Notes under the pieces: model-generated
Seen by the model: only the letters and a program-made list of their open reading frames with translations
The model's database searches: none
What the model was told of the DNA's origin: nothing
Translations under genes and position numbers: made by a program
Shown: positions 9,034 to 18,855 of the stretch, in pieces
How the letters are laid out: each line of letters starts with the position of its first letter
How positions within the stretch are numbered: the stretch's first letter is position 1
Assembly: GCA_003584705.1 (NCBI GenBank)
Contig: AP018536.1
Span: forward strand, 868,001-932,000
DNA from: Lachnospiraceae bacterium GAM79
Lineage (GTDB): Bacteria > Bacillota > Clostridia > Lachnospirales > Lachnospiraceae
Reading direction: 5' to 3'
Length of the DNA: 64,000 bases

Positions 9034-9564
9034 ATGAAGAAAAATTCACTGGATATATATTGGGAAAATAAATTAGATTTTAAATATGAAGAAGAAATAT
9101 TACGCTATAAAATGTTGTGTAATGATAAAATTTCAAAAAAATTAGTAAAAAAATACAATATTAATCCCAAATACAATACCTTTAGTGATTGGGAAAAATA
9201 TATAAAAGAAAAGATATTAAGAATATCAAACGAAGAATTGAAAGAATATCAAAAATATATTAATTTAAAAAGAATAAATGAAGATTCAATATCGGGAACA
9301 TTAAATAATTTCTTGATTCCTTTTTTGATTGCAGTGGTTGGTCAACTTGTGGTAGAGGGCATTAAATCATATCTACAAATTGAAAACGACAATATAATAG
9401 CTGATATAATATATTGGTTGGTGACATATTTTATGTTTGCGTATTTCGTATATTTTATGACAAGGAATATTATAAAAGAGGATAGAGAACAAAAAAGGGA
9501 TCAGCTTTTTTACAATGATATATATGAAATTGTGCAAAAGGAAATGGTAAAAAGAAACAATTAA
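9034..9564 (+). CDS. Small membrane protein, unrecognised
   Basis: 176 residues in very AT-rich DNA, with a GGAGAA site in front of the ATG. Residues 1-90 are charged and mainly helical. Two hydrophobic helices follow (about 94-112 and 125-147), then a short charged C-terminus. It ends 15 bases before the AbiH fragment, so it may have been the membrane partner of that abortive-infection gene. This is inferred from position only. Confidence 0.6.
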   Translation: MKKNSLDIYWENKLDFKYEEEILRYKMLCNDKISKKLVKKYNINPKYNTFSDWEKYIKEKILRISNEELKEYQKYINLKRINEDSISGTLNNFLIPFLIAVVGQLVVEGIKSYLQIENDNIIADIIYWLVTYFMFAYFVYFMTRNIIKEDREQKRDQLFYNDIYEIVQKEMVKRNN

Positions 9565-9579
9565 TAGAGGAAGGGCAAT

Positions 9580-9873
9580 ATGAAACGATTATATATTTTA
9601 GGAAATGGTTTTGATGTGGCACATAAATTACCTACAGCATATCTTGATTATCGTAAATTTTTGAAAGGCAGTATAGAAAATAAAGATTTCTGTATACGTA
9701 TGGAAGATACATATGGATTAGGGGAGAATACAGATTATTGGTGGAAAGAATTTGAAACAATGGCTGAATCTGTGATAGATACTATGATTTTAAGAATTAA
9801 CCAAAGGTACATCTCGAACTTATGGAATACTATAACTGTGTTACAAGCCAGTAAGAGTAATCAAGGCCGTTAG
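9580..9873 (+). pseudogene. AbiH-type abortive infection protein, N-terminal fragment
   Basis: The first 70 or so residues match the AbiH-family start: KRLYILGNGFDVAHKLPTAY, followed by TDYWWKEFETMAES. AbiH-type proteins are usually 250-400 residues, but this frame ends after 97. Its last 25 residues do not look like the family, so the gene is cut near base 9800 and joined to foreign sequence. A second, better preserved AbiH-type gene is present at 25261. The fragment is probably inactive. Confidence 0.75.
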
Positions 9874-10938
9874 TTTCTTTATTCAGTTTGCGATAGATGC
9901 GTTTGGCGGTGTTTTATTGCTTTCTTGGAATCTTTCTGTCTGCCACGGACGAGGTATCAATCAGGGATTTGCAAGGTTCTGGTTTAGGGTACATATCTTT
10001 TCGGTGATACAGGTTTAGAAGCATTAAAATCGGTCATGGTAAGATATTTCGTAATGGTCTTGCGACCATGAGCGGTTTTGAAAATAATTTCAGGTAAGTC
10101 ATGTTGGATGTATAATATTTAACAATATTGAGAAGAGTGACAAGATAAAAATGTCAGATAGTCCTATGAGGGAGCATATTCTATCCATACAGTCGGTAGA
10201 AAAGACGATTGCCGTTTGAACATACTACTCTAACATGGTATAATTTAAATATTAGGCATTGGGATATCGCAGAAATAGTTATATAAGGACTTTTGCTGGA
10301 AAATTGTATTTAGAAATATAAAGATTTTTTCTATGAAGAAGTATATGATGTTATAATATGAAATATGTATTAGTTTGAATTGACGATATAGGAAAAGACC
10401 TCGCATGATAAATTTTTACAGAGGATTTTGGAAAATAATGGTAGACCATAGAATGGAAAAATGAATATTTGATTGAAAGACATAGTATGGGATCTATAAT
10501 CGTTACAAAATGTGAGGGTGATAAAAAGTTTCATTGAATATAATAGAGGCAATTATTTATAGTTCAAACATGGTGTGGATGATGTTATTAGGTTTCAAAT
10601 GCCAGAGAAAGAATTGAGGAATAGAAAATGGATTTGTATTCTAAGGATAAAAACAAATTGGATTAATTGCGTCATATTATCTTTTGGGATACAATCTTAA
10701 TGCAGTAAAGCGTTGGGATATTCTGGGTGGAACAAAGCCTTTAAAGAGCTTGGGAAGCTACTGGACATCACTCGACATAATATTATAAATATAAGAGATA
10801 AATTTGATTCATATTTTAATAATCATAGAGTTTGATGCTATTATCAAAGAAGTCTATAATCTATTGAAATTTTGAGCAGATAGGGATATTGAACAGCCAG
10901 TCAGGAAATTGTTTAAATCTATAAAAGGAGTAGAGATA
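9874..10938. other. Decayed, gene-free DNA between the AbiH fragment and the defence operon
   Basis: No frame of useful length with a ribosome site is present. Scattered blocks look like worn coding sequence. Around 10653-10830 one frame, with breaks, reads like IGLIASYYL and, later, IRDKFDSYFNNHR. This resembles a short module found in some Firmicute restriction-type proteins (typically ...IKNMRDEFD...). Around 10140-10220 another short frame (KSDKIKMSDSPMREH) is unassigned. The stretch reads as a graveyard of earlier accessory genes. Confidence 0.5.
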
Positions 10939-11736
10939 TTGAATACAAACAATTGTATTTTAAAAGATTTATCGTCTTTGATTACACAAACAACTATACA
11001 TTATAATGAAGATTTTAAGTGGCAAGATGTTGAACTTACAAGTGAATTCAAGGATGCGTATGAGGAATATTTAGATCGTAATAACTGGAAGATTGAATTT
11101 TTTAATGCTACATCAGTAATAACAACTTCTACTTCAAAAAATATATTTGTTCCGAATCAATGGTTTGCTATGGCTTCATATGCCGTCGGTGTATATAGTG
11201 AACTTTTTAAATATAAAGAGTATTTTGAACACATTGCAGACAGAGGAAATAACAAGCGAGATGAGTACGCTAAACAATTAAGGGACAATGCTTCGGCTGC
11301 TGACAAAATAATATTTTTTGATAACGGGAAACAACTATTGACGGAGGACTTAGGCAATCAAAGCGGAGGTGATAAAGTAATAAGCAGGCTGTGGAGATTT
11401 GCAACAGATTATTCATGGTGGTCAGGTCAAAAAACAATAGATAGAGGAGACTTTTATTTGTCTGTTGTTTTGAGTATGCTTAACCTTGTAAATGCAAGCC
11501 AAGGGTATGTGGGGGAAATTGTTAATGCATATGGATCAGATGATCAGCTTAAACGATTAACAAGAAATCTTAGTTCGTTTACAACAAATATGGATGGAGA
11601 AACATATGATATCGCTTTTGAAGAAGAAATTATAAGTAGGAAAGGGGAAGATAAAGAGCCGGAATTAGTTAAAGGACCGACAAGAAGCAAGATTAGCATA
11701 TCACAAAACAGTATAACAAAGATTGGTGGTAAATAA
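10939..11736 (+). CDS. First gene of the SNF2/MORC/methyltransferase defence operon, unrecognised
   Basis: 265 residues. The start is taken as TTG at 10939, because AAAGGAG lies nine bases before it; another TTG at 10909 has no such site. The protein looks soluble, mostly helical and mildly charged. Visible stretches include WFAMASYAVGVYSELFKYKEYF and, in the C-terminal third, LWRFATDYSWWSGQ and LSMLNLVNASQGYVGEIV. No catalytic motif of a nuclease, helicase or methylase was seen. It ends two bases before the SNF2 helicase gene, so it is almost certainly co-translated with it and may be a targeting or scaffold subunit (inference). Confidence 0.75.
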   Translation: MNTNNCILKDLSSLITQTTIHYNEDFKWQDVELTSEFKDAYEEYLDRNNWKIEFFNATSVITTSTSKNIFVPNQWFAMASYAVGVYSELFKYKEYFEHIADRGNNKRDEYAKQLRDNASAADKIIFFDNGKQLLTEDLGNQSGGDKVISRLWRFATDYSWWSGQKTIDRGDFYLSVVLSMLNLVNASQGYVGEIVNAYGSDDQLKRLTRNLSSFTTNMDGETYDIAFEEEIISRKGEDKEPELVKGPTRSKISISQNSITKIGGK

Positions 11737-11738
11737 AA

Positions 11739-13640
11739 ATGAAAGGTGCTTGGAAGATAGAAAGTAATCATATAGTTTTTCAAACGGAAAATGAACTTTT
11801 GCATCCAAATGCAGAGGAACTTTTTGCGGTAGTTAATAGTCTTCCTAGCAATTTTTCTGAAGAATATGAGTGTGAAGATATACACTCTGCATTTCCAGAT
11901 GTTAGATTTTCTACGATTGGGAGCGATATTCGGGTGGATCTTTTTAGTGATGATAGAGGGGATATTTTTTTGGAATTGTATTGTTACAGGAGAAATAAAA
12001 GGGTGTCTGTAGACATCATTCAGGGGGTGATTGTAGATCAGTGTTGTACAAACTCGGAGTGGTTTTATGTTACCGGAGAAGTTCCTCAAATTGAAAAATT
12101 GTTTGCTAAATGTCAAATAAAGGAAAAGGGGAAAATATCGCTTTCTCAGTATATAAAATTACTAAGGGATGCGGACTCATTGATAGCATCGACATTGCAG
12201 AATAATGTTAGTTTTGATTCATTGAATAAATCAATTGATATGTCAGGTGATTTGCCGCATGGATTGAATGCAACATTATACAAGTATCAAAAAAAAGGTT
12301 TTTTTTGGATGATGTATATGCTCAATGAAAGTGGTGGGTGCATTTTAGGCGATGAAATGGGGCTCGGAAAAACACTTCAAGTTATTGCTGTGATACTTGA
12401 ATATAAACACCAATGCAAAACACCAGTGCTTGTTATTGCTCCGGTATCATTATTACAAAACTGGAAGAGAGAATGTGAAAAGTTTGCTCCAGAATTAAGA
12501 GTTGCTATTCATCACGGCCCATCAAGAACTGGAAGATATAAAGAGCTGCAAAAAAATGATGTTGTAATTATGTCATATAGTGCAGTGGTTACAGATAATT
12601 CTCTTTTAACAATGATTCATTGGAAACTTGTTGTTCTTGATGAAGCACAGAATATAAAAAATCCACATAGTGATAGAACAATATTTGTCAAAAAAATTCC
12701 AAGGGAAACTTGTATAGCAGTTACAGGAACGCCATTTGAAAATCATGTAACAGATATTTGGTCACTAATGGACTTTGTTCTGCCAGGAAGTCTGGGGAGC
12801 GAGTTGGAATATAAAGAGTATATTTCAGATGATATTTGTGGTGCAGATAAGGTGGAACCGTTGTTGTCTCCTATAATGCTTAGGAGGAGAGTATGTAATG
12901 TGGCAACAGATTTACCCGAGAAGGTAATTATACCACAACCGCTGGGTATGTCAGAAATAGAAGCAATAAAATATGAAGATTATCGAAAGGAAATATGGGA
13001 GCAGTCAGCGACGGGTGGATTGGAACTTGCGACTTTACAGAAATTGAGAATGTTTTGTACACACCCTGCAATTTGCAGAGAAGATTTCAAAGGAGATATA
13101 TATAGGAGTTCAATTAAATATCAAAGAATGTGTGAAATCGTTAATGAAATTGTTCAGTTAAAAGAAAAAGTTATTTTATTTACTTCATATCAAAAGATGT
13201 TTGAAATTTTAGAAAAGGATATTCCTGCTCGCTTTGGTATTCCTGTGAAAAAGATAAATGGTTCTACTTCGGTGGAAAAAAGACAAATTATTATTGATGA
13301 GTTTACAGAGTATGAGGGAAGCGCTCTTTTGATATTGAATCCAAGAGCTGCGGGAACCGGATTGAACATAACAGCAGCAAATCATGTTATTCATTATAAT
13401 TTGGAATGGAATCCGGCATTGGAGGATCAGGCATCTGCGAGAGCTTATCGCCGGGGACAGACAAAAAATGTTTTTATCTATCGTTTGTTTTATGAAAATA
13501 CAATTGAGCAAATTGTAAATGAAAGAATTGAGAAGAAAAGAGAAATGTCTGATGTGGCCGTAGTTGGTACAGAAGGAGAACAAAATAAAAAAGATTTGAT
13601 TGCTGCATTGGTAATATCACCAACGAGGAAGGGAGAATAG
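11739..13640 (+). CDS. SNF2-family DNA helicase/translocase
   Basis: 633 residues. The N-terminal 170 residues are family-specific. The ATPase core then begins with LYKYQKKGFFWMMYM (Q-like motif), Walker A GDEMGLGKTLQ (near base 12350) and Walker B DEAQ (near base 12640). It ends with the typical motif VI region, NLEWNPALEDQASARAYRRGQT. SNF2 proteins move along double-stranded DNA and remodel bound protein; they rarely unwind it. In R-M-like operons they are thought to supply the translocation motor. The gene sits between an unrecognised protein and the GHKL ATPase with gaps of 2 and 4 bases. Confidence 0.93.
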   Translation: MKGAWKIESNHIVFQTENELLHPNAEELFAVVNSLPSNFSEEYECEDIHSAFPDVRFSTIGSDIRVDLFSDDRGDIFLELYCYRRNKRVSVDIIQGVIVDQCCTNSEWFYVTGEVPQIEKLFAKCQIKEKGKISLSQYIKLLRDADSLIASTLQNNVSFDSLNKSIDMSGDLPHGLNATLYKYQKKGFFWMMYMLNESGGCILGDEMGLGKTLQVIAVILEYKHQCKTPVLVIAPVSLLQNWKRECEKFAPELRVAIHHGPSRTGRYKELQKNDVVIMSYSAVVTDNSLLTMIHWKLVVLDEAQNIKNPHSDRTIFVKKIPRETCIAVTGTPFENHVTDIWSLMDFVLPGSLGSELEYKEYISDDICGADKVEPLLSPIMLRRRVCNVATDLPEKVIIPQPLGMSEIEAIKYEDYRKEIWEQSATGGLELATLQKLRMFCTHPAICREDFKGDIYRSSIKYQRMCEIVNEIVQLKEKVILFTSYQKMFEILEKDIPARFGIPVKKINGSTSVEKRQIIIDEFTEYEGSALLILNPRAAGTGLNITAANHVIHYNLEWNPALEDQASARAYRRGQTKNVFIYRLFYENTIEQIVNERIEKKREMSDVAVVGTEGEQNKKDLIAALVISPTRKGE

Positions 13641-13644
13641 AAAT

Positions 13645-15285
13645 ATGATCAAAACTATAAGATCGATAAGTCCAATAGGGGGTATGGGAACCCAGGATCC
13701 GGTTGTATGTCCTCCAGATCCAGAAAGAGTTATTGAAGGACTTAGAGATACAGGTTATAACTTTAATACCGCAATGGCAGATATTATAGATAATTCAATT
13801 GCGGCTCATGCTACACAAATAGATATTCATATTAATATGAACCCTAAAGGAGAGATTACAGTTTATATCGCTGACAATGGTGATGGTATGAATATGGAGG
13901 GACTCATTAATGCGATGACATATGGATCTAAGGTCAGAGATGATTTAAGTAGTCTCGGCAAATTTGGATTAGGATTAAAAACGGCATCTACGGCATTTTG
14001 CCGAGCACTGTCAGTAGTGTCTAGAGCTGAGGATAACATTACAAGAAAAGCACAATGGGATTTAGATTTTGTAGCTTCTTCGCATGAGTGGAGTCTTAAA
14101 CTTCCGGAAGTTTCTGAAGAAGAACAGATTCTTTTAGATACAACATCGAAGAATGGAACGGGAACGCTGATTGTATGGGAACGCGTTGACCGACTGTTAA
14201 AAAGTTATAATGCGATTGGTTCAGCAAGAAATGCATTGAATAGAAAGATTGACCAATTGCAGTTTCATGTGTCTATGGTATATCAACGATTTCTTGATCA
14301 AGATGATAATCGGGCTGCTAATGTAAATATAACTATAAATGATGTGAATATTGAGGCGTGGGATCCGTTTGCAAGGAAAGAAGAATTAACGGAATTATTA
14401 GCAGAAGATACGGTTGAGGTTGATATGCCAGATGGAACATGTCCTTGTTTCACAATGCGTGCATTTATGCTGCCAAATAAAGATAGCTTTTCTACTTCGA
14501 AGGCGATGAAGGATGCTCGTATTAGCAATGATATGCAAGGATTTTATGTGTATCGTGAGAATAGACTAATTCACTATGGTGATTGGCTGGGAATGTTTAT
14601 TAATGAACCTCATGGATCATTATTGAGAGTGGAGTTTTCGTTTGATCATGAATTGGATGCTGCTTTTAATGTTGATATAAAAAAATCACGTATTCTTCCG
14701 GCTGAAGAAATAATGGATCATATAAAAACGAAATTTATTCCTGCACCCAGAAGAGCTGCTGAGGATAGATACAGACATGGAACTGCGAAGAATGTTTTGC
14801 AACGTGCTGAAAAGCGTGACGCACATGCTGAGTCTAATAGAAACATTGAGGAAAAGGCAAAAACAGTTGAAGGGGCAAAGGTAACTGAAACAGAGATTCC
14901 AAATGAAGTTCAGATTACAAATCCGAACGGAACATTTTCACATAAGTTAGCTGTTGTCCATTCACAGAAAACAGGACAAACACGAGTAATTCCGAAGGAT
15001 GACCTGGAGTATGGACAGCTGTGGATGCCGGCGTTAGTTGATGGAAAACATGCCGTATTGATAAATCAGAGTCATCCATATTATCAAAAGGTATATTCTC
15101 CTGTTTTAACACAGAATGTTATGGTGACAGGAATGGATGCTTTATTATGGGCATTATCAGAAGCTGAATTAAACACAATAAATGAACTTGATAAGGAACA
15201 TTATGAAGAAATGAGAATTATTGTTTCGAGGGTTCTAAAGAAATTAGTCGCTGATCTACCGGATCCGGAAGAGGATGATGAATAA
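13645..15285 (+). CDS. MORC/MutL-like GHKL ATPase
   Basis: 546 residues; the ATG follows GGGAGAATAG. The GHKL fold is clear at the N-terminus: MADIIDNSIAAHATQIDI (motif N), YIADNGDGMN (motif G1) and GKFGLGLKTAS (motif G2). The next 200 residues have the transducer-like pattern that follows the ATPase in MORC and MutL proteins. The C-terminal 150 residues are specific to this group. Aravind and colleagues described prokaryotic MORC/MutL-like ATPases inside R-M operons with superfamily II helicases and nucleases. Here the neighbours are exactly of those types. ATP-driven clamping on DNA is the expected role (inference). Confidence 0.88.
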   Translation: MIKTIRSISPIGGMGTQDPVVCPPDPERVIEGLRDTGYNFNTAMADIIDNSIAAHATQIDIHINMNPKGEITVYIADNGDGMNMEGLINAMTYGSKVRDDLSSLGKFGLGLKTASTAFCRALSVVSRAEDNITRKAQWDLDFVASSHEWSLKLPEVSEEEQILLDTTSKNGTGTLIVWERVDRLLKSYNAIGSARNALNRKIDQLQFHVSMVYQRFLDQDDNRAANVNITINDVNIEAWDPFARKEELTELLAEDTVEVDMPDGTCPCFTMRAFMLPNKDSFSTSKAMKDARISNDMQGFYVYRENRLIHYGDWLGMFINEPHGSLLRVEFSFDHELDAAFNVDIKKSRILPAEEIMDHIKTKFIPAPRRAAEDRYRHGTAKNVLQRAEKRDAHAESNRNIEEKAKTVEGAKVTETEIPNEVQITNPNGTFSHKLAVVHSQKTGQTRVIPKDDLEYGQLWMPALVDGKHAVLINQSHPYYQKVYSPVLTQNVMVTGMDALLWALSEAELNTINELDKEHYEEMRIIVSRVLKKLVADLPDPEEDDE

Positions 15286-15287
15286 GA

Positions 15288-16115
15288 ATGGATAATATTT
15301 GCCAAAAGATAAAAGAATCGCTTCAGGACTTGTATGATATTCCATTTAAAGTATCATGTAAAGATGTATTTACAGATCTTGTTTATACAATAATTCCAGA
15401 AAATGATTTGGAGGAATTATTTGAGATTACAATTACAATAAAACAGGCAGTAAGAATGATTATAGAGATTTTTCCTCAGAAATATGCAGCTCGTATGCTT
15501 TGTGAAATGAAAAATGCAGATGAAGCAAAAAGACATGTTTTTGTTGAATATGTTCATTTGTTTCAGAAAAAAGCAAAAACGGATTTTATTTTAAATCAAA
15601 TCCGTCGTAATGAAGCTGATTCTGATTTCTGGAGGGATGATTGGAAGCAGTTTAAATTAAGGGCAACACAGATTTTAGATGAAGGTGATAAGGCATCTGA
15701 AGATTATTTGATTGAATGGTCAAAACTTGCTGTGGGCTTAATGATGGCTTTGCTTACATTGGAGGACGTAGATAATGAACAAAAATATTTAGAAGGAAAA
15801 GTTTCACAGGTTTTAACAAACAAATACGAACGCAATCCGGCTAATAGAGAATTATGCTTGGCAGCAAATGGGTATTTATGCAAAATATGTGGGTTTGATT
15901 TTGAGGATAAATATGGAAAAATTGGATATAAATTTATACATGTGCATCACATACAAATGGTTTCATCATTTGGAAGAGAATATTATCTAGATCCCGTGAA
16001 GGATCTTATTCCGGTGTGTCCGAATTGTCATGCAATGTTACATAGAACAAATCCGCCTATGAAACCGGAAGAATTAAAAGAATTAATAAGAAAGCAACAG
16101 AACGGAGACAAATAA
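15288..16115 (+). CDS. HNH endonuclease
   Basis: 275 residues, start two bases after the GHKL gene. Residues 1-190 are helical and unrecognised. The C-terminal 80 residues form a McrA-type HNH site: LCKICGFDF, then HVHHIQMVSSF, then IPVCPNCHAMLH, giving two zinc CxxC pairs around the catalytic HH. This is the most likely DNA-cutting subunit of the operon. It ends one base before the methyltransferase gene. Confidence 0.9.
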   Translation: MDNICQKIKESLQDLYDIPFKVSCKDVFTDLVYTIIPENDLEELFEITITIKQAVRMIIEIFPQKYAARMLCEMKNADEAKRHVFVEYVHLFQKKAKTDFILNQIRRNEADSDFWRDDWKQFKLRATQILDEGDKASEDYLIEWSKLAVGLMMALLTLEDVDNEQKYLEGKVSQVLTNKYERNPANRELCLAANGYLCKICGFDFEDKYGKIGYKFIHVHHIQMVSSFGREYYLDPVKDLIPVCPNCHAMLHRTNPPMKPEELKELIRKQQNGDK

Positions 16116-17288
16116 ATGGTACAGGCTGAAAAAATAAGAGCACATAGAGAAGAGTTGGGGCTTTCTGTAAAAGAAATGTCTGATGCCATAGGCTTAGGAA
16201 AAGAAGGGGATAAACTTTGGAGAAAGTGGGAAGCGGGGGATGAGAAATTACCCAAAAGCCAGTATGAGAAGATAATGAATTTTGCAACATATACGCCATA
16301 TAGAAATGAAATAGAAGATCCTTGCTTTAGATACATTGATCTCTTTGCGGGAATTGGAGGAATTAGAATACCTTTTCAAGAATTGGGAGGGAAATGTGTA
16401 TTCACTTCAGAGTGGGATCCTTTTGCGCAAAAAACATATAAAATAAATTTTGGGGGAGAAATAGCAGGAGATATTACTGAAGTGGATGAAAAAACCATTC
16501 CAGATTTTGACATACTTCTTGGAGGATTTCCTTGTCAACCATTTTCTCAGGCAGGTTTGCATAAGGGATTTTCGGATACAAGGGGAACGCTTTTTTTTGA
16601 TATTGAACGTATTATTAGTGAAAAAAGACCGAAAGCCTTCCTTCTTGAAAACGTAAAACAATTAAAGGGGCATGATAATGGAAGAACATACTGGGTTATA
16701 GAAGAACATCTGAGAGCATTGGATTATTCGGTTTCTTCTGCCGTGCTAAGAGCTGGTGATTTTGGAGTTCCGCAGAATCGAGAAAGAATATATATTGTTG
16801 GTTTCGATAAAAGATATTATAACATACGGGGTGAATATGAGTTTAAATTCCCAGTTCCTCCAAAGACAAAAACATGTTTAGGGGATATATTGGAAAAAAA
16901 GGTTGATCCTAAATATACAATTAGTGAGAGACTGTATGAAGGACACAAAAGAAGAAAAGAGGAACACAAAAGGAAGGGCAATGGATTTGGATACTCATTG
17001 TTTACTTCAAAATCGGAGTATACAAATACATTAAGCGCGAGATATTACAAAGATGGAAGCGAAATTCTGATAGACCAAGGAAAGGGGATGAGACCACGTA
17101 AGCTTACTCCGAGAGAGTGTGCAAGATTACAGGGATTTCCGGAAGAATTTATTATTCCGGTATCAGATACAAGGGCATATAAGCAGTTTGGTAATTCGGT
17201 GGCAGTGCCAGTTATAAGAGCACTTGCTAATTCTATGATAAGCGAGTGCCTTCATTTAGAAGAAAAGAGGTGTGAGATTAATGAGTGA
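16116..17288 (+). CDS. DNA (cytosine-5-)methyltransferase with N-terminal HTH
   Basis: 390 residues; GGAG lies nine bases before the ATG. Residues 1-55 form an XRE-like helix-turn-helix (IRAHREELGLSVKEMSDAI). The catalytic domain has all key motifs: FAGIGGIR (I), GGFPCQPFSQAG (IV, catalytic Cys), LLENVKQL (VI), QNRERIYIVGF (VIII), RPRKLTPRECARLQGFP (IX) and QFGNSVAVPV (X). It should make 5-methylcytosine and mark host DNA as self. The target recognition part between VIII and IX is short (about 110 residues) and typical of single-specificity enzymes. The HTH may also repress its own promoter, as in other C5 methylases with this fusion (inference). Confidence 0.95.
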   Translation: MVQAEKIRAHREELGLSVKEMSDAIGLGKEGDKLWRKWEAGDEKLPKSQYEKIMNFATYTPYRNEIEDPCFRYIDLFAGIGGIRIPFQELGGKCVFTSEWDPFAQKTYKINFGGEIAGDITEVDEKTIPDFDILLGGFPCQPFSQAGLHKGFSDTRGTLFFDIERIISEKRPKAFLLENVKQLKGHDNGRTYWVIEEHLRALDYSVSSAVLRAGDFGVPQNRERIYIVGFDKRYYNIRGEYEFKFPVPPKTKTCLGDILEKKVDPKYTISERLYEGHKRRKEEHKRKGNGFGYSLFTSKSEYTNTLSARYYKDGSEILIDQGKGMRPRKLTPRECARLQGFPEEFIIPVSDTRAYKQFGNSVAVPVIRALANSMISECLHLEEKRCEINE

Positions 17289-18855
17289 TACAGGAGTATT
17301 TACTAAGAATTTATGTGATTTGTATTCTGTTTCGGCGGGGGCATATACAACTATTACTGAAAGTGAATTAAAGCGTGCAACCTTTAATGTAAAAAAAGAC
17401 ATTAGAGAATTACTGATTTTAATGATTGGGAAAGGAAACTTTTCAACGCCAGAAGATGAAATTAAACACAAGATAAAATTTAAAATCTTAAATGATAACC
17501 GTGAGGTTGAATTAGCATGCTATTATGCTAAACGCAATAAAGAGGAAATGTCTATATATTTCACATCTGAGATTATAAATAGATATAACATTGAACCGGA
17601 TGATATATGGTTCGTGTGTTCAGAAAATGATAATTCTATTCCGATTCTTGGTTTTGCAAAAAAAGAGAAGTGGAAAGCTAATTTTATGAATGTTGAGAAA
17701 CTAATAGAGGAATCATTGGGAATTGAAGGAAGTGGAGAATTAGAGGACGATTCAGATGATGATGTTGGGGGGAATGAACAGCCATTTGATGCTGATAAAA
17801 TTCGAATTGACCAGCAAATGTTATCGGTAAAATACATATATGAGTTATATCAATCAAAATTACTGGATACGAATCCAAATTTTCAAAGAAAACCTGTTTG
17901 GAACGAATTAAGGAGAAAGTCATTACTAATTGAATCCTTAATGCTACGAATCCCTATTCCTGCATTTTATTTTTATGAAAACGAAGACAGTCTATTTCAA
18001 GTAATAGATGGTCAGCAAAGACTATTGACGATTTTTGAGTACATAAATGATGGGTTTAGGCTTAGCAATTTGGAATATTTGAATGATATATGTGGAAAAA
18101 GAAAATTTAGTGAATTGGATATTAAGTATCAACAAAGAATATATAGGACTCAGCTTGCAATTAATATTTTGGATGCGAGATCTCCACATAGGGTAATTTA
18201 TGATATTTTTAGAAGGATTAACACTGGAGGAGTAAACCTGACTCTTCAAGAGATGAGAAATGCTATCTGTACACAGAGGATTCGAGATTATTTAGAGACA
18301 GGTGTAAGCAGTACGGAGTATTTGGAAGCAACAAGGCATAAAATAAATGACATCCGAATGGATTCACAAGAACTATTTTTGCGATTTATTGCATTATACA
18401 GATTATATGATTATCAGAAGGGATGTTTAAAGCCTTATTACTATTCCAAAATTTCAAAATTATTGGATGATGAAATAGGAGAATTAGCCAGACTGGATGA
18501 TAATCAGTTGGAAGAAATTTTTACAGCTTTTAAAACTTCTATGAAGCGATGTAAAGCATTGTTTGGAAAATATGCATTTGTGAAAATTTATGAAGAAAAC
18601 GGAGAAGTTCGTGTAAAAAAAGATTTAATTAATAAGGCTTTGTTTATGTCGGTTTCAGTTGTGCTGGCAAATGATAAGTATCAAAATATGAATTTAGACA
18701 TGTGCAGGGAGCGTGCAATAAAAACCTTAGCAGTTCAACTTCAAGATAAAAAATTTGATAAATCAATTTCTGGGGGAACAGGAGATAGATCAAATGTTTT
18801 GTTAAATTTTGAAATTATTCAAGAGGTGATCGATAGATGTGTAACGGAAGAATAG
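17281..18855 (+). CDS. DUF262-domain protein
   Basis: 524 residues. ATG at 17281 is chosen (AGAGG upstream); it overlaps the methyltransferase end by 8 bases. The N-terminal 160 residues are beta-rich with a Glu/Asp-rich linker (about 145-165) and may be a DNA- or effector-binding module (inference). The DUF262 core follows with FQRKPVWNELRRKSLLIES, the hallmark VIDGQQRLLTIFEY, and RRINTGGVNLTLQEMRNAI. DUF262 is the nucleotide-dependent half of GmrSD-type enzymes that attack modified DNA. No HNH/DUF1524 half is seen here, so cleavage may be left to the separate HNH protein. Confidence 0.88.
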   Translation: MSDTGVFTKNLCDLYSVSAGAYTTITESELKRATFNVKKDIRELLILMIGKGNFSTPEDEIKHKIKFKILNDNREVELACYYAKRNKEEMSIYFTSEIINRYNIEPDDIWFVCSENDNSIPILGFAKKEKWKANFMNVEKLIEESLGIEGSGELEDDSDDDVGGNEQPFDADKIRIDQQMLSVKYIYELYQSKLLDTNPNFQRKPVWNELRRKSLLIESLMLRIPIPAFYFYENEDSLFQVIDGQQRLLTIFEYINDGFRLSNLEYLNDICGKRKFSELDIKYQQRIYRTQLAINILDARSPHRVIYDIFRRINTGGVNLTLQEMRNAICTQRIRDYLETGVSSTEYLEATRHKINDIRMDSQELFLRFIALYRLYDYQKGCLKPYYYSKISKLLDDEIGELARLDDNQLEEIFTAFKTSMKRCKALFGKYAFVKIYEENGEVRVKKDLINKALFMSVSVVLANDKYQNMNLDMCRERAIKTLAVQLQDKKFDKSISGGTGDRSNVLLNFEIIQEVIDRCVTEE

